Source of the DNA: Spirochaetales bacterium
Lineage (GTDB): Bacteria > Spirochaetota > Leptospiria > Leptospirales > Leptonemataceae
Length of the DNA: 64,000 nt
Direction: 5' to 3'
Assembly: GCA_015075425.1 (NCBI GenBank)
Contig: JABTUL010000002.1
Location: 310,001-374,000 of the forward strand
The position numbers and the translations under genes are program-made. Below, piece after piece: positions 24,897 to 33,350 of the stretch. Position 1 is the stretch's first letter, and the number at the start of each line of letters is the position of its first letter. The notes beneath the pieces were generated by a model that had not been told where the DNA came from, ran no database searches, and saw only the letters and a program-made list of their open reading frames with translations.

Positions 24897-25988
24897 TTAA
24901 TCCCGTGGTAAGTGCAAAGCACGATCCAGGTAGAGCAACTGACGCTGTACGGCGCGGCCCGAGACATCATGCGCATAGACGGTGAGATAGAGAAGTCCGG
25001 TCTTTGTCCGGTACGCGGGAAACCGCCCGCCCAGGGAACCATGGCCGGTTCCGTTCAAAGCAATCGGCCGGGAGCCCAGTTGGACCCTAACCCTTTGAAA
25101 GTCCGCAGCTTCAATGCGCAGTTCTCCTGCCGGCTGAATGTAGGATCCATCCTCTGGATGGATCCGAATACGTGCCGGTGCCGGCAACTCAAGATAGTGG
25201 TGCAAGGTCTGCAGGGAGTGTTCTGTCATCAGCATGAATCGCTGTAACAGGAAAGGATTGGTATGTCGCTCATTGCGGCCCGGGTGGATGGTAAAGGCCA
25301 TGGTGTAGCCGGCAGCTCGCGCTTCTTCGATAACTCGCGCATCGTAAAGGCCAAAAGGATAGGCCAGCGCCCGAATCTGGACTCCCAGCTTTTCCTCCAG
25401 GATACGTTTTGATTCTACAAGCTGGCGGCGGATTTCCGCGCGGCCGGCCAGGGGCAGTTTAGGATGGGTCAGGGTGTGCGAACCCACTTCCAGCACTCCG
25501 TTTTTGAGAACTTCCCGGACACGGTCCCAGCGCATGTAGTAGGCATTTTTTGTTTCAATAATAGAAGGATAGAGAAACAGAACACCGGTCATTCCGTACT
25601 TAGCCAGGAGGGGACTGACCACGTCTGCCTGTGACGTTAACCCATCATCAAAGGTTAAGAGAATGGGACGTTCTGGAAAATCGGCAGAAAAACGGCCGGC
25701 CAGGGCATCTTCCATCTGGCGTAGAGTTATGGTTCTATAGCCTTTCTCTATGAGCGACTGTAGCTGGGCTTCAAAAACGGCCGGCTGAACATTGTAGCCG
25801 CCAAAGGTTTTTGTTCCTTCATAGGTCTGGTGATAGCAGAGTACAGGAATGGAGACCGCCCGTGATTCGTCGGGCGTCGGGGGAGCAGTCCCGGTCTTGT
25901 AGAACGGTCTGACAGCAATGACAGCGCTCAGGAGGCAACAGACCGCAAGCAGGGGAAAGAAAAGGAAGCGAAAGGTTTTCTTACTCAA
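24897..25988 (-). CDS. polysaccharide deacetylase (NodB) family protein, membrane-anchored
   Basis: I chose the TTG at 25988, five bases after a GGAG Shine-Dalgarno sequence. It gives SKKTFRFLFFPLLAVCCLLSAVIAV, a signal anchor. The open frame to 26084 would overlap the divergent transporter. The NodB core shows ILLTFDDGLTSQ (catalytic and metal Asp), VGSHTLTHPKL (HxxxH metal site) and RALAYPFGLYD. A C-terminal beta-rich domain of about 100 residues follows. It probably de-N-acetylates a cell-wall or exopolysaccharide at the outer face of the inner membrane. Confidence 0.9.
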   Translation of the reverse strand: MSKKTFRFLFFPLLAVCCLLSAVIAVRPFYKTGTAPPTPDESRAVSIPVLCYHQTYEGTKTFGGYNVQPAVFEAQLQSLIEKGYRTITLRQMEDALAGRFSADFPERPILLTFDDGLTSQADVVSPLLAKYGMTGVLFLYPSIIETKNAYYMRWDRVREVLKNGVLEVGSHTLTHPKLPLAGRAEIRRQLVESKRILEEKLGVQIRALAYPFGLYDARVIEEARAAGYTMAFTIHPGRNERHTNPFLLQRFMLMTEHSLQTLHHYLELPAPARIRIHPEDGSYIQPAGELRIEAADFQRVRVQLGSRPIALNGTGHGSLGGRFPAYRTKTGLLYLTVYAHDVSGRAVQRQLLYLDRALHLPRD

Positions 25989-26068
25989 AAGGACTCCGGC
26001 AATTTTTCCCTTGCAACGGCTGTGAAGAAAGCTCTGCTGACAACCATATTTCAAAAAGCGAGCAGGGA

Positions 26069-27646
26069 ATGAAGCATGCGCCAAAAGAAGCCTGGGGATC
26101 GCGCCTCGGCATCATTTTAGCTGTAATGGGTAGCGCCATAGGACTGGGGAATTTTTTACGCTTCCCGGGACTGGCCGCGCGCTATGAAGGCGGGGCCTTC
26201 ATGATTCCTTATTTCATCGCTTTTCTGCTCCTGGGCCTGCCCATTGCCTGGGCTGAATGGGCCATGGGGAGGCGTGGCGGGCAGGCCGGCTTCAGTTCGG
26301 CGCCAGGAATTTTTCGGGCCATCTGGCCCAATCGCGCCTCACCATACCTGGGCGTTCTGGGTTTACTCATCCCCGTGATTATATATACGTATTATGTATT
26401 TATAGAAGCATGGTGTCTTTACTATGCCTGGCAATACCTGTCCGGTATGCTGGGCCTTGGCAATGGACTGAATCTGGGTCGCAGCCCGGAGGCTTACACC
26501 AATTTTTTTCTGGAATTCACCGGCCAGAAAGCCGATGGTGCCAATTTCCAGAGAGGTCCAGGGCCGGCGACCATAGCGCTGACAATCTGTTTTATACTGA
26601 ATTTTATTTTTATTTACCGCGGATTGCAAAAAGGCATCGAACTGGTTTGCAAATACGCCATTCCCGCTCTGTTTGCTTGCGCTTTGATAGTACTGCTGCG
26701 CGTCCTGACCCTCGGCACACCCGATCCGGCACTGCCCGAGCAAAATGTTCTGGCCGGACTCGGCTTTATGTGGAACCCGGGCACTCAGACTGAGTCGCTC
26801 TGGGAATCTCTGAGCAATGCCCGGATGTGGCTTGAGGCTGCCGGTCAGATCTTTTTTTCACTGTCTGTTGGCTTCGGGATCATCATTACCTATTCAAGCT
26901 ATTTAAAGAAAAATGAAGATGTGCTGCTTTCTGGAACCACATCTGCCTCCGGCAATCTCTTTGCGGAAGTTGCTCTGGGCGGCATGATTACCATCCCGGC
27001 TGCCTTTGTCTTTCTGGGAGTGGCCGGCACCCAGGGAAGCACTTTTGATCTGGGATTCAAGACTCTGCCCAATGTCTTTGCCTACATGCCCCTGGGACAG
27101 TTTTTTGGATTTATATGGTTTTCTTTGCTTTTTCTGGCCGCGATCACCAGCTCCCTTTCCATGCTTCAACCGGCCATTGCTTTTTTTGAAGAAGGCCTGG
27201 GTGTAAACCGCCGCGCCTCTGTAACCATTCTGGGACTCATCACTCTCATGGGATCTCTCTTTGTGGTGTATTTCTCCCGTGGACTGGTCGCTCTTGATAC
27301 AATGGATTTCTGGGTGGGCTCTTTTGCCATCTATATGCTGGCTACCGTAGAGGTAATTCTTTTTGGCTGGGTAATCGGGGCCCGGGAAGGACTCAAAGAG
27401 GCGGAGAATGGATCGCTGATCAGGCTGCCTGGATTTATGGTATTTGTGATCAAATACGTGGCACCTCTCTATCTGCTCATTGTTTTTTACTTCTGGGTCC
27501 GACAAAACCTCATGGACTACGTTCAACTTTTCCGTCAAGATCAGGTGAGCGCTCTGACCCTGGGTTTAATTGGAATTTTCACCTTATTTTTCTTACTTTT
27601 GATCGCATCTGCGGTCAGACGCTGGCGGAAACTGGAGGCTCAATGA
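26069..27646 (+). CDS. neurotransmitter:sodium symporter (NSS/SNF) family transporter
   Basis: 525 residues with about 11-12 membrane helices. The signature start WGSRLGIILAVMGSAIGLGNFLRFPGLA (helix 1, with the unwound GSAIGLGN substrate/Na+ site) is typical of bacterial LeuT/MetP relatives, which take up amino acids with sodium. Helix 6 contains FSLSVGFGI. Divergent from the deacetylase gene. The stop overlaps by four bases the start of a 51-codon gene like MetS, the small subunit of MetP-type NSS transporters, which suggests methionine or alanine as substrate. Confidence 0.95.
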   Translation: MKHAPKEAWGSRLGIILAVMGSAIGLGNFLRFPGLAARYEGGAFMIPYFIAFLLLGLPIAWAEWAMGRRGGQAGFSSAPGIFRAIWPNRASPYLGVLGLLIPVIIYTYYVFIEAWCLYYAWQYLSGMLGLGNGLNLGRSPEAYTNFFLEFTGQKADGANFQRGPGPATIALTICFILNFIFIYRGLQKGIELVCKYAIPALFACALIVLLRVLTLGTPDPALPEQNVLAGLGFMWNPGTQTESLWESLSNARMWLEAAGQIFFSLSVGFGIIITYSSYLKKNEDVLLSGTTSASGNLFAEVALGGMITIPAAFVFLGVAGTQGSTFDLGFKTLPNVFAYMPLGQFFGFIWFSLLFLAAITSSLSMLQPAIAFFEEGLGVNRRASVTILGLITLMGSLFVVYFSRGLVALDTMDFWVGSFAIYMLATVEVILFGWVIGAREGLKEAENGSLIRLPGFMVFVIKYVAPLYLLIVFYFWVRQNLMDYVQLFRQDQVSALTLGLIGIFTLFFLLLIASAVRRWRKLEAQ

Positions 27647-27798
27647 CAACCGGTGGCTGGATTATCATGATTCTTTCCGTGGGCGGGGTCACGGGCTTCT
27701 TTTTGTGGACCTTGTACATGGTTCTGCGTAATAGAGAAAGAACAGAGCATATGCATTCTGTCCTGGAAGAACCGCCGGATGTCAAAGAGGATCGTTGA
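27643..27798 (+). CDS. MetS-like small subunit of NSS transporter
   Basis: 51 codons, missed by length-filtered gene callers. It starts MTTGGWIIMILSVGGVTGFF, has one hydrophobic helix, and then a basic-to-acidic cytoplasmic tail (VLRNRERTEHMHSVLEEPP). The ATG overlaps the transporter stop as ATGA, so the two are translationally coupled. In Corynebacterium MetPS a comparable one-helix peptide is required for transport activity. The 3' end overlaps the convergent membrane-protein gene by 17 bases. Assignment rests on position, size and topology. Confidence 0.75.
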   Translation: MTTGGWIIMILSVGGVTGFFLWTLYMVLRNRERTEHMHSVLEEPPDVKEDR

Positions 27799-28804
27799 TC
27801 GGGGCGGGCCGTTTTTCCTGCGGCTGAAAGACAATCACCATACCCAGAAAGATGAGCGGTAAAAACAGGCGGATCTCAAACAACATTCCAAACAGTAGCA
27901 CGTAGACTATGTAGGGCAAACAGAAGAGCCAGAAGAGAAAGAGGAAAAGGCGCTGGGATCGGTTTTCTGCCATTGAGTACAGTAACACAGCCATAGCCAC
28001 ACCAAAGTACAATCCATACAGATTGGGGATTTGCGGGATTTTTTTACAGGTCATCACCGCAGCCGTCGCTGAATCCCAGCCAAAATAAAATCGCAATCCC
28101 AGGTAAGGCAATACAAAGGAAACCCCTGCAAGCAACGGACGCAGCAACAAAGGTCCCATAGCCTGGATGCGAAAGGACAGAGGTCCCTTAAGACTGAGGA
28201 GATGGTAGGCCAGGAAAAAAGCAAGAGCCAGCGAAGAACTCTCACGGATCAAGGTACTGACTGCAATCAGGAGGCAGCCCACGGCAAAACCACCTACATT
28301 TCTCCGGGTGAGCATCACCAGGGCAAGAACCGAGAAGAAAAACGAAGGACTGTCATAGGGGGTAACTACATACTGCGCGATAGAAATAAGAAGCTGCACC
28401 GTTAGCAGGATAAGAATTTTAATACGTTCCGCTACGGCAAACGGGGGAACGGAGAGGAGAATATAGTAAGAAATCGAGAATAATATAAAGAAAAATGTAT
28501 GTTCTAAAAAATAGGCCGCATAGAAACGCTCCGATGCAGTCTCATCCAGGATTTTCAGCCTGTCGGACACTGGCGGTGGCTCCGGAAAGCGCGATTTTAC
28601 ATAATCATGAGACAAACGTAAAAATTCGCGACCCAGCCAGCGGAAGCGGTAGATCCCGGATTCATACTGACTCTCAAAGGAGTCGCGGGAATAGACGCCG
28701 GTGGTATAAGACGGCGTGAATCCGTAATAGGAGATGAAACCGAGCACTCCAGGCAGGATCAAGCACAGCGCGGCAAATGCCAGAGCGGACCGGATAGGGA
28801 TCAT
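27782..28804 (-). CDS. polytopic membrane protein, unknown function
   Basis: 340 residues with roughly nine hydrophobic segments and a long soluble loop after the first (about residues 30-100, YTTGVYSRDSFESQYESGIYRFRWLGREF). The topology resembles ArnT/GT-C-type glycosyltransferases or O-antigen-processing proteins, but the usual acidic motif of GT-C enzymes is not clear. Not recognised further. Shares its 3' end with the MetS-like gene and is divergent from the GMC oxidoreductase. Confidence 0.75.
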   Translation of the reverse strand: MIPIRSALAFAALCLILPGVLGFISYYGFTPSYTTGVYSRDSFESQYESGIYRFRWLGREFLRLSHDYVKSRFPEPPPVSDRLKILDETASERFYAAYFLEHTFFFILFSISYYILLSVPPFAVAERIKILILLTVQLLISIAQYVVTPYDSPSFFFSVLALVMLTRRNVGGFAVGCLLIAVSTLIRESSSLALAFFLAYHLLSLKGPLSFRIQAMGPLLLRPLLAGVSFVLPYLGLRFYFGWDSATAAVMTCKKIPQIPNLYGLYFGVAMAVLLYSMAENRSQRLFLFLFWLFCLPYIVYVLLFGMLFEIRLFLPLIFLGMVIVFQPQEKRPAPINDPL

Positions 28805-28888
28805 AATACAAATTCATCTTCTCTGATCTACTGTCCATAGATTTTAGAAAATGCTTGGCACACGGAGGCCAGATTTCAACTGGAAACT

Positions 28889-30373
28889 GTGATTGTGGAT
28901 GCAAGAAGGCTGGAACAAAACCAGACCGTTACAGCCAGCACCTGCATCTTTGGCGCCGGAGCCGCCGGCATCGTGCTGGCCCTTGAGCTGGAAAAAAAAG
29001 GAAAATCGGTGTGCCTTCTGGAAAGTGGCGGGCATTTCCTGGAACCGGCCATTCAATCCCTCTACGAGGGTGAGGTCACGGGAACTCCTTACAATCTCGC
29101 TGGTTCAAGGTTGCGCTACCTGGGCGGGAGCACGAATCACTGGTCCGGGCAGTGTCTGCCCCTCGCGGAGGACGACTTCACAAGCAAAGAATGGATCGCC
29201 GGGAGCGGCTGGCCCTTTGGTGCCCGAACATTACAGCCTTTCTATGAAGCAGCGTCTTCCGTTCTCGGTCTAAGCGAAGAGCCGGAGAGCAGCGCAGAAT
29301 CAGAGGCACTCCATTCCTTACGTTTGCCAGGATTTCAGACGGACAAAATCCGCAGCCGCCCTTTACGCCTGGGAGAACATTTCCGCAAAGAGCTGGAGAA
29401 AAGTCTTCTCATCACGCTTTATCTCTATGCCAATCATAAGGCCTTCCGGTTTGACAATGATCGCGTGCGGGAAGCGGAAGCCCGAAACGACCAGGGCGCT
29501 CTTTTTACTGTGCGCGCAGACCATTATATACTGGCCACCGGTGGCATTGAAAACGCGCGCATCCTGCTTGATCAAGAACGGATGCAGCAAAAAATCCCGG
29601 ATAAGAGCGGCCTGCTGGGTAGGCGATTCATGGAGCACTACCACAGTCCTCTGGCCATTCTGCTGAGTCGACAGAATTCACCCTTCCAGCGCTTCCAACA
29701 GGCTGATTCCATGTATTACGTGCTTTCAGAAAGAACGGACCGCCTGGGTTTTTTTGCTCCCGAACTGGCTCTTCGTGAATCAGCTCAAACGGCAAATTTT
29801 CGTATCCAGCTGGGCCATCCCGGAGCATTCGACAGTCCTCTGTCAGAATTCGAAGCGGACCTTTTGACGACCCTGCCCGCCTGGGAGAATGAGGCGACGG
29901 CGCCAGAGCATAACAATTCTTCCCCAAAAATTAAGAAATTTTTGCTTTATAGCATCGTCGAACAATCGCCCGATCATCGCAGCCGGATCACGCTTTCAGA
30001 CCGTGTGGACCGGCATGGACGACCTCAGGTTCATTTACACTGGTATATGAATGACCTGGACAAGCATACTCTGCGGGAATCCATCTCTCTCTTTGGACGT
30101 TCCGTGGCACTCAGCGGGCATGGTCGCATCCGTTTCCTCCATGAAAAAGAAGTTTATGTTATGGGGGGTATGCATCATATGGGAACAACGTGCATGCATC
30201 GTTCGCCAGGCCAGGGAGTGGTGGATGAGAACCTTCGTGTACACGGTCTGACCAATCTCTACGTAGCCGGCAGTTCCGTTTTTCCCACTGTGGGCCATGC
30301 CAACCCTACCTTAACCATTCTGGCTCTGTGCTTGCGACTGGTAGACCATTTGAGTCGGGTCGGCGATGGTTAA
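28889..30373 (+). CDS. GMC-family FAD-dependent oxidoreductase
   Basis: 494 residues, GTG start. An FAD-binding CIFGAGAAGIVLALELEKKG motif lies near the N-terminus. LRYLGGSTNHWSGQCLP is the GMC flavin-attachment region. The C-terminal catalytic part includes GGMHHMGTTCMH and AGSSVFPTVGHANPTLTILAL, with the expected His and Asn. GMC enzymes oxidise alcohols or sugars. Its stop overlaps by eight bases a Tat-lipoprotein gene, so the two probably form one membrane-linked or exported enzyme complex. Confidence 0.92.
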   Translation: MIVDARRLEQNQTVTASTCIFGAGAAGIVLALELEKKGKSVCLLESGGHFLEPAIQSLYEGEVTGTPYNLAGSRLRYLGGSTNHWSGQCLPLAEDDFTSKEWIAGSGWPFGARTLQPFYEAASSVLGLSEEPESSAESEALHSLRLPGFQTDKIRSRPLRLGEHFRKELEKSLLITLYLYANHKAFRFDNDRVREAEARNDQGALFTVRADHYILATGGIENARILLDQERMQQKIPDKSGLLGRRFMEHYHSPLAILLSRQNSPFQRFQQADSMYYVLSERTDRLGFFAPELALRESAQTANFRIQLGHPGAFDSPLSEFEADLLTTLPAWENEATAPEHNNSSPKIKKFLLYSIVEQSPDHRSRITLSDRVDRHGRPQVHLHWYMNDLDKHTLRESISLFGRSVALSGHGRIRFLHEKEVYVMGGMHHMGTTCMHRSPGQGVVDENLRVHGLTNLYVAGSSVFPTVGHANPTLTILALCLRLVDHLSRVGDG

Positions 30374-30740
30374 AGCGCCGTACACCCTGACCCGCAGGGA
30401 ATTGCTCATGCAGAGCCTGAGCCTCGGGCTCTTGATGCTGGGCTGCCGCAAGTATAAATCGGCACCTTTTGATTTTCTGGAAAATTTACGAAGGATATTT
30501 CCGGACAGGGAAGCCGCCCGCCGTGTTGGAGAAAAACTATTAAAGGCAAGGCCCGACCTTAACGAAGCAGGCGATGAACTGTACACAATGTTTGTAGAAG
30601 AGGGAAATCCAGGCGGGAAAAACCCTGGCGACTGGATTCGGGAAAAGCACCGGCAGGACCTTGCTGGCGGAGAAATCTACACCTTTGATAACTGGGTTCT
30701 CTCCCGAACCGAGGTGCTGCTTCTGGCCAGCCAGGTTTAA
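30366..30740 (+). CDS. Tat-type lipoprotein associated with GMC oxidoreductase
   Basis: 124 residues. The N-terminus LTRRELLMQSLSLGLLMLGC contains a twin-arginine-like TRRELL followed by a hydrophobic stretch and a lipobox ending at Cys27. The rest is soluble and charged, with FPDREAARRVGEKLLKARPDL and a terminal FDNWVLSRTEVLLLA. Small subunits of this kind accompany gluconate/sorbitol-type GMC dehydrogenases and help carry the folded flavoprotein out. That role is inferred from the overlapping gene order. Convergent with flaG, four bases overlapping. Confidence 0.75.
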   Translation: MVKAPYTLTRRELLMQSLSLGLLMLGCRKYKSAPFDFLENLRRIFPDREAARRVGEKLLKARPDLNEAGDELYTMFVEEGNPGGKNPGDWIREKHRQDLAGGEIYTFDNWVLSRTEVLLLASQV

Positions 30741-31096
30741 GCTTTTTTCTCCATCACAAGTCCGGTGAGTTCTTCCAGGGTCGAGGAAAACTCCAGCAGT
30801 TTCTTGGAGGGGATTTCTTCGACCACTTCACCGGTCAGATAGTTCACCAGAGCCACCTGAATACGTCCGGAATCAGAGTGCAGCTTAAACTGAAACCGGG
30901 TGGGGTTCTTTTCCGCACTGTAAATTTCCAGCGTCCGGATGGCTGATTCTACTTTTTGCAAATTCTCCGCCGTGGCCGAAACATTTCCGTAGTGATCGGC
31001 AGCAGAGTGAGAACCCTGATGCGCAGGATGCTCCCCGTTGCGCAGGGCGGGCCGGGACTGGGTCACCGAATGCAGTTCTTCCAGCTTCATTTCCAT
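30737..31096 (-). CDS. flaG: FlaG-family flagellar protein
   Basis: 119 residues. The C-terminal half FQFKLHSDSGRIQVALVNYLTGEVVEEIPSKKLLEF is the FlaG-domain pattern (beta strands around a conserved VxLVDxxTGEVIRxIP-like motif). The N-terminal half is polar and probably disordered, with a helical AENLQKVESAIRTLEIY segment. FlaG proteins influence flagellar filament length. It lies downstream of fliA in the same direction, separated by 90 bases containing a perfect TTTTTCCGGAAAAA palindrome (31170-31183). AAGGAAGG precedes the start. Confidence 0.8.
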   Translation of the reverse strand: MEMKLEELHSVTQSRPALRNGEHPAHQGSHSAADHYGNVSATAENLQKVESAIRTLEIYSAEKNPTRFQFKLHSDSGRIQVALVNYLTGEVVEEIPSKKLLEFSSTLEELTGLVMEKKA

Positions 31097-31186
31097 AGGA
31101 TACCTTCCTTAGCGCTCCCATCGGCGCATGGGACGAGTGCCTTTAGGCCCGGGCCGGCTTTTTGGCCGATTTTTCCGGAAAAAGAG

Positions 31187-31984
31187 CTATTTTTGCAGTG
31201 CGTTCTTCATGCGCATGAGTTTACCGCGCAGGCGCATGATAGCCTTGGTATGCAGCTGGGATATTCGAGATTCTGTAACTTCCAGGACTTCACCAATCTC
31301 TTTGAGCGTCAGGTCTTCATAGTAATAGAGTACGATCACTTTCTTTTCTTTATCCGGAAGAGTCTTGATGGCTTCCACAATCACCCCTTTGATCTCTTCT
31401 TTTTCAATCAGAGAATCCGGATTGAGATTGGCAGGTGATTCCAGAGTCTCCATAAAAGAGACCTCATCATTATCGTCTCCCAGATACCAGATATCATTGA
31501 GGCTGATGATGCTGGTGCCGGAAATTTTGGTCAGAATATCGTTGAGTTCGGGAACAGAAATTCCCAGCTCATTGGCAATGTCCTCATCTTCCACCGTATG
31601 ACCCAGCTTGTTCTCCAGCATACCGATGATTTGCTCAATCTGTTTGGCCTTCTGCCGAATCGAACGGGGAATCCAGTCAATACTGCGCAGCTCATCAAAG
31701 ATGGCTCCGCGAATGCGGGTCATGGCATAGGTTTTGAATTTAATATCACGCTCTGGATCAAACTTTTCAATGGCATCAAGAAGCCCAAAGCTGCCGTAGC
31801 TTACCAGATCATCGAACTCCACATTTTGTGGCATACCAATAGCGACTTTTCCGGCCACATACTTCACAAGAGGCGCATACTTCTCTGCCAGATAATCGCG
31901 TACTTCGCGATCACCGGTCTTGCGGTACTTGCGCCAGAGCTCGATTTCCTCGTGGTCTTTGTATTTTTCTTTAATCCTGGACAT
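31187..31984 (-). CDS. fliA: flagellar sigma factor FliA (sigma-28/WhiG type)
   Basis: 265 residues with sigma regions 2, 3 and 4. Region 2 is [42 protein letters not shown] followed by WIPRSIR, diagnostic of the FliA/WhiG group. Region 3 is [15 protein letters not shown]. Region 4 is [29 protein letters not shown]. It directs transcription of late flagellar genes. Last strongly linked gene of the flhF-flhG cluster; a 14-base palindrome with T-runs immediately follows its stop and could attenuate readthrough into flaG. Confidence 0.96.
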   Translation of the reverse strand: MSRIKEKYKDHEEIELWRKYRKTGDREVRDYLAEKYAPLVKYVAGKVAIGMPQNVEFDDLVSYGSFGLLDAIEKFDPERDIKFKTYAMTRIRGAIFDELRSIDWIPRSIRQKAKQIEQIIGMLENKLGHTVEDEDIANELGISVPELNDILTKISGTSIISLNDIWYLGDDNDEVSFMETLESPANLNPDSLIEKEEIKGVIVEAIKTLPDKEKKVIVLYYYEDLTLKEIGEVLEVTESRISQLHTKAIMRLRGKLMRMKNALQK

Positions 31985-31997
31985 CCTCTTTCAGCCC

Positions 31998-32438
31998 TTA
32001 CTCATTGTCCTTCGCCAGCATGGTACGAATGGCCTGCGCAATCAACTTTGGTTCATTCTTAATCTTGACTTTGTTAACAAGAATATGATCCCCAAAAACC
32101 CTGGTTTCTGTGCTGTCCTCCGCCTGTGCCGAAACGGCCTGAGCGGAATCACCATCCCCATATTCCGACTCAGAGTCCTCTGAATCGAAGTAATTTTTAT
32201 CCGCTCCCGTCTCAGTGCTTTCAAAGCTACTGAGCCCGGCCAGAAATTCAAGAAATTCTGGAACGCGCATTTCCAGAGTTTTGTAGGTTCCCAGGCCCAT
32301 TCCGGCGGAAAGCAGGGTGCAGACGACGGTGGTAACAACGACAGAGGTAATCCGATTGCCTCCAAGCAGGCTGAATGTCAGACTGATAATCAGACCCAGC
32401 GCCGCAAAGCCAGTGACGAATTTAATTAAGAGACTCAT
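31998..32438 (-). CDS. membrane protein of the flhG-fliA cluster, unknown function
   Basis: 146 residues. Two hydrophobic segments at the N-terminus (LIKFVTGFAALGLIISLTFSLLGG and ITSVVVTTVVCTLLSAGMGLGTY) are followed by a short helix, an acidic Ser/Glu/Asp-rich linker and a C-terminal FGDHILVNKVKIKNEPKLIAQAIRTML segment. That tail resembles the conserved end of a family encoded between flhG and fliA in spirochaetes. The start overlaps the flhG stop by four bases, so it is co-translated with the flagellar regulators. Confidence 0.8.
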   Translation of the reverse strand: MSLLIKFVTGFAALGLIISLTFSLLGGNRITSVVVTTVVCTLLSAGMGLGTYKTLEMRVPEFLEFLAGLSSFESTETGADKNYFDSEDSESEYGDGDSAQAVSAQAEDSTETRVFGDHILVNKVKIKNEPKLIAQAIRTMLAKDNE

Positions 32439-33328
32439 GAATCAGAGCGCCCGGTCAAGAGCCTCTTAAAGATGCTCCCCAGGCCCCCCGACTCAGGCTG
32501 GACATTTGTGTTTAACAGTCGAGCCGCCACGTGATTCACACAGGCAGAACTTTTGGACGCGGGATAGAGGACCACATGGGGCCTCTGGCTGCGGATGCTC
32601 TTTTGAACCAGGTTCTCATCAAATATAAAACCTATGCTTTCGATACGTGTGCGCAGGAATTGGGCAGAAATACTGATCAGGCGATCAGCCACCCGTTTGG
32701 CCTCAATGGCGGATGACACGCGATTCACCACAAGTTTAATGTTTTTGTCCTGACGGTTGGCCACGATCGATTTGATCATGCCGTAGGCATCTGTTATGGC
32801 TGTAGGCTCCGGAGTAGTGACTACAAGAATTTCATCTGCGGGCATCACCAGGCCAATCACATTGGATCCGACACCGGCACCTGTATCGATGATGACCATA
32901 TCATAGCCGGTAATGGAATCCAGATCCTCCAGAAATTTTTCCCGCTGCGCGTCCGGCAGATTGGCCAGTTGCGAAATACCGTTGGCTCCAGCAATGATAT
33001 CGATACCAAAGGAAGTCTGGATAATCACATCCTGGATGCGCTTCTTTCCTTTCAGGACTTCATAAAGATTGTGATCGGGTATGATTCCCAGAAGGACATT
33101 CACATTGGCCAGACCCAGATCGCCGTCAAATAGCAGCACTCGTTTATTCGCACGAGCAATCGCTATGGCCAGATTAACGGAAAGCGTTGTCTTTCCGACT
33201 CCACCCTTGCCGGAGGTGATACTCAGAATGCGAGTCGATTTCTGTGCGCTGGACGCATCGCTATCTTCCATGGTCTGTTGACCCATGGCCAGCTTGCGTA
33301 AATCGGCTGCTTGATCCATAACTACCAT
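32435..33328 (-). CDS. flhG: FlhG (MinD/ParA-like ATPase)
   Basis: 297 residues. The deviant Walker A ITSGKGGVGKTTLSVNLA is typical of MinD/FlhG, followed by LLFDGDLGLANVNVLLG and IIDTGAGVGSNV (switch II). The N-terminus carries QAADLRKLA, a match to the DQAxxLR motif by which FlhG activates FlhF. It regulates the number and placement of flagella with FlhF, whose gene lies 22 bases upstream. Important in a spirochaete where flagella are polar and periplasmic. Confidence 0.95.
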   Translation of the reverse strand: MVVMDQAADLRKLAMGQQTMEDSDASSAQKSTRILSITSGKGGVGKTTLSVNLAIAIARANKRVLLFDGDLGLANVNVLLGIIPDHNLYEVLKGKKRIQDVIIQTSFGIDIIAGANGISQLANLPDAQREKFLEDLDSITGYDMVIIDTGAGVGSNVIGLVMPADEILVVTTPEPTAITDAYGMIKSIVANRQDKNIKLVVNRVSSAIEAKRVADRLISISAQFLRTRIESIGFIFDENLVQKSIRSQRPHVVLYPASKSSACVNHVAARLLNTNVQPESGGLGSIFKRLLTGRSDS

Positions 33329-33350
33329 TTATGTCTTATTGCGGTCAATC

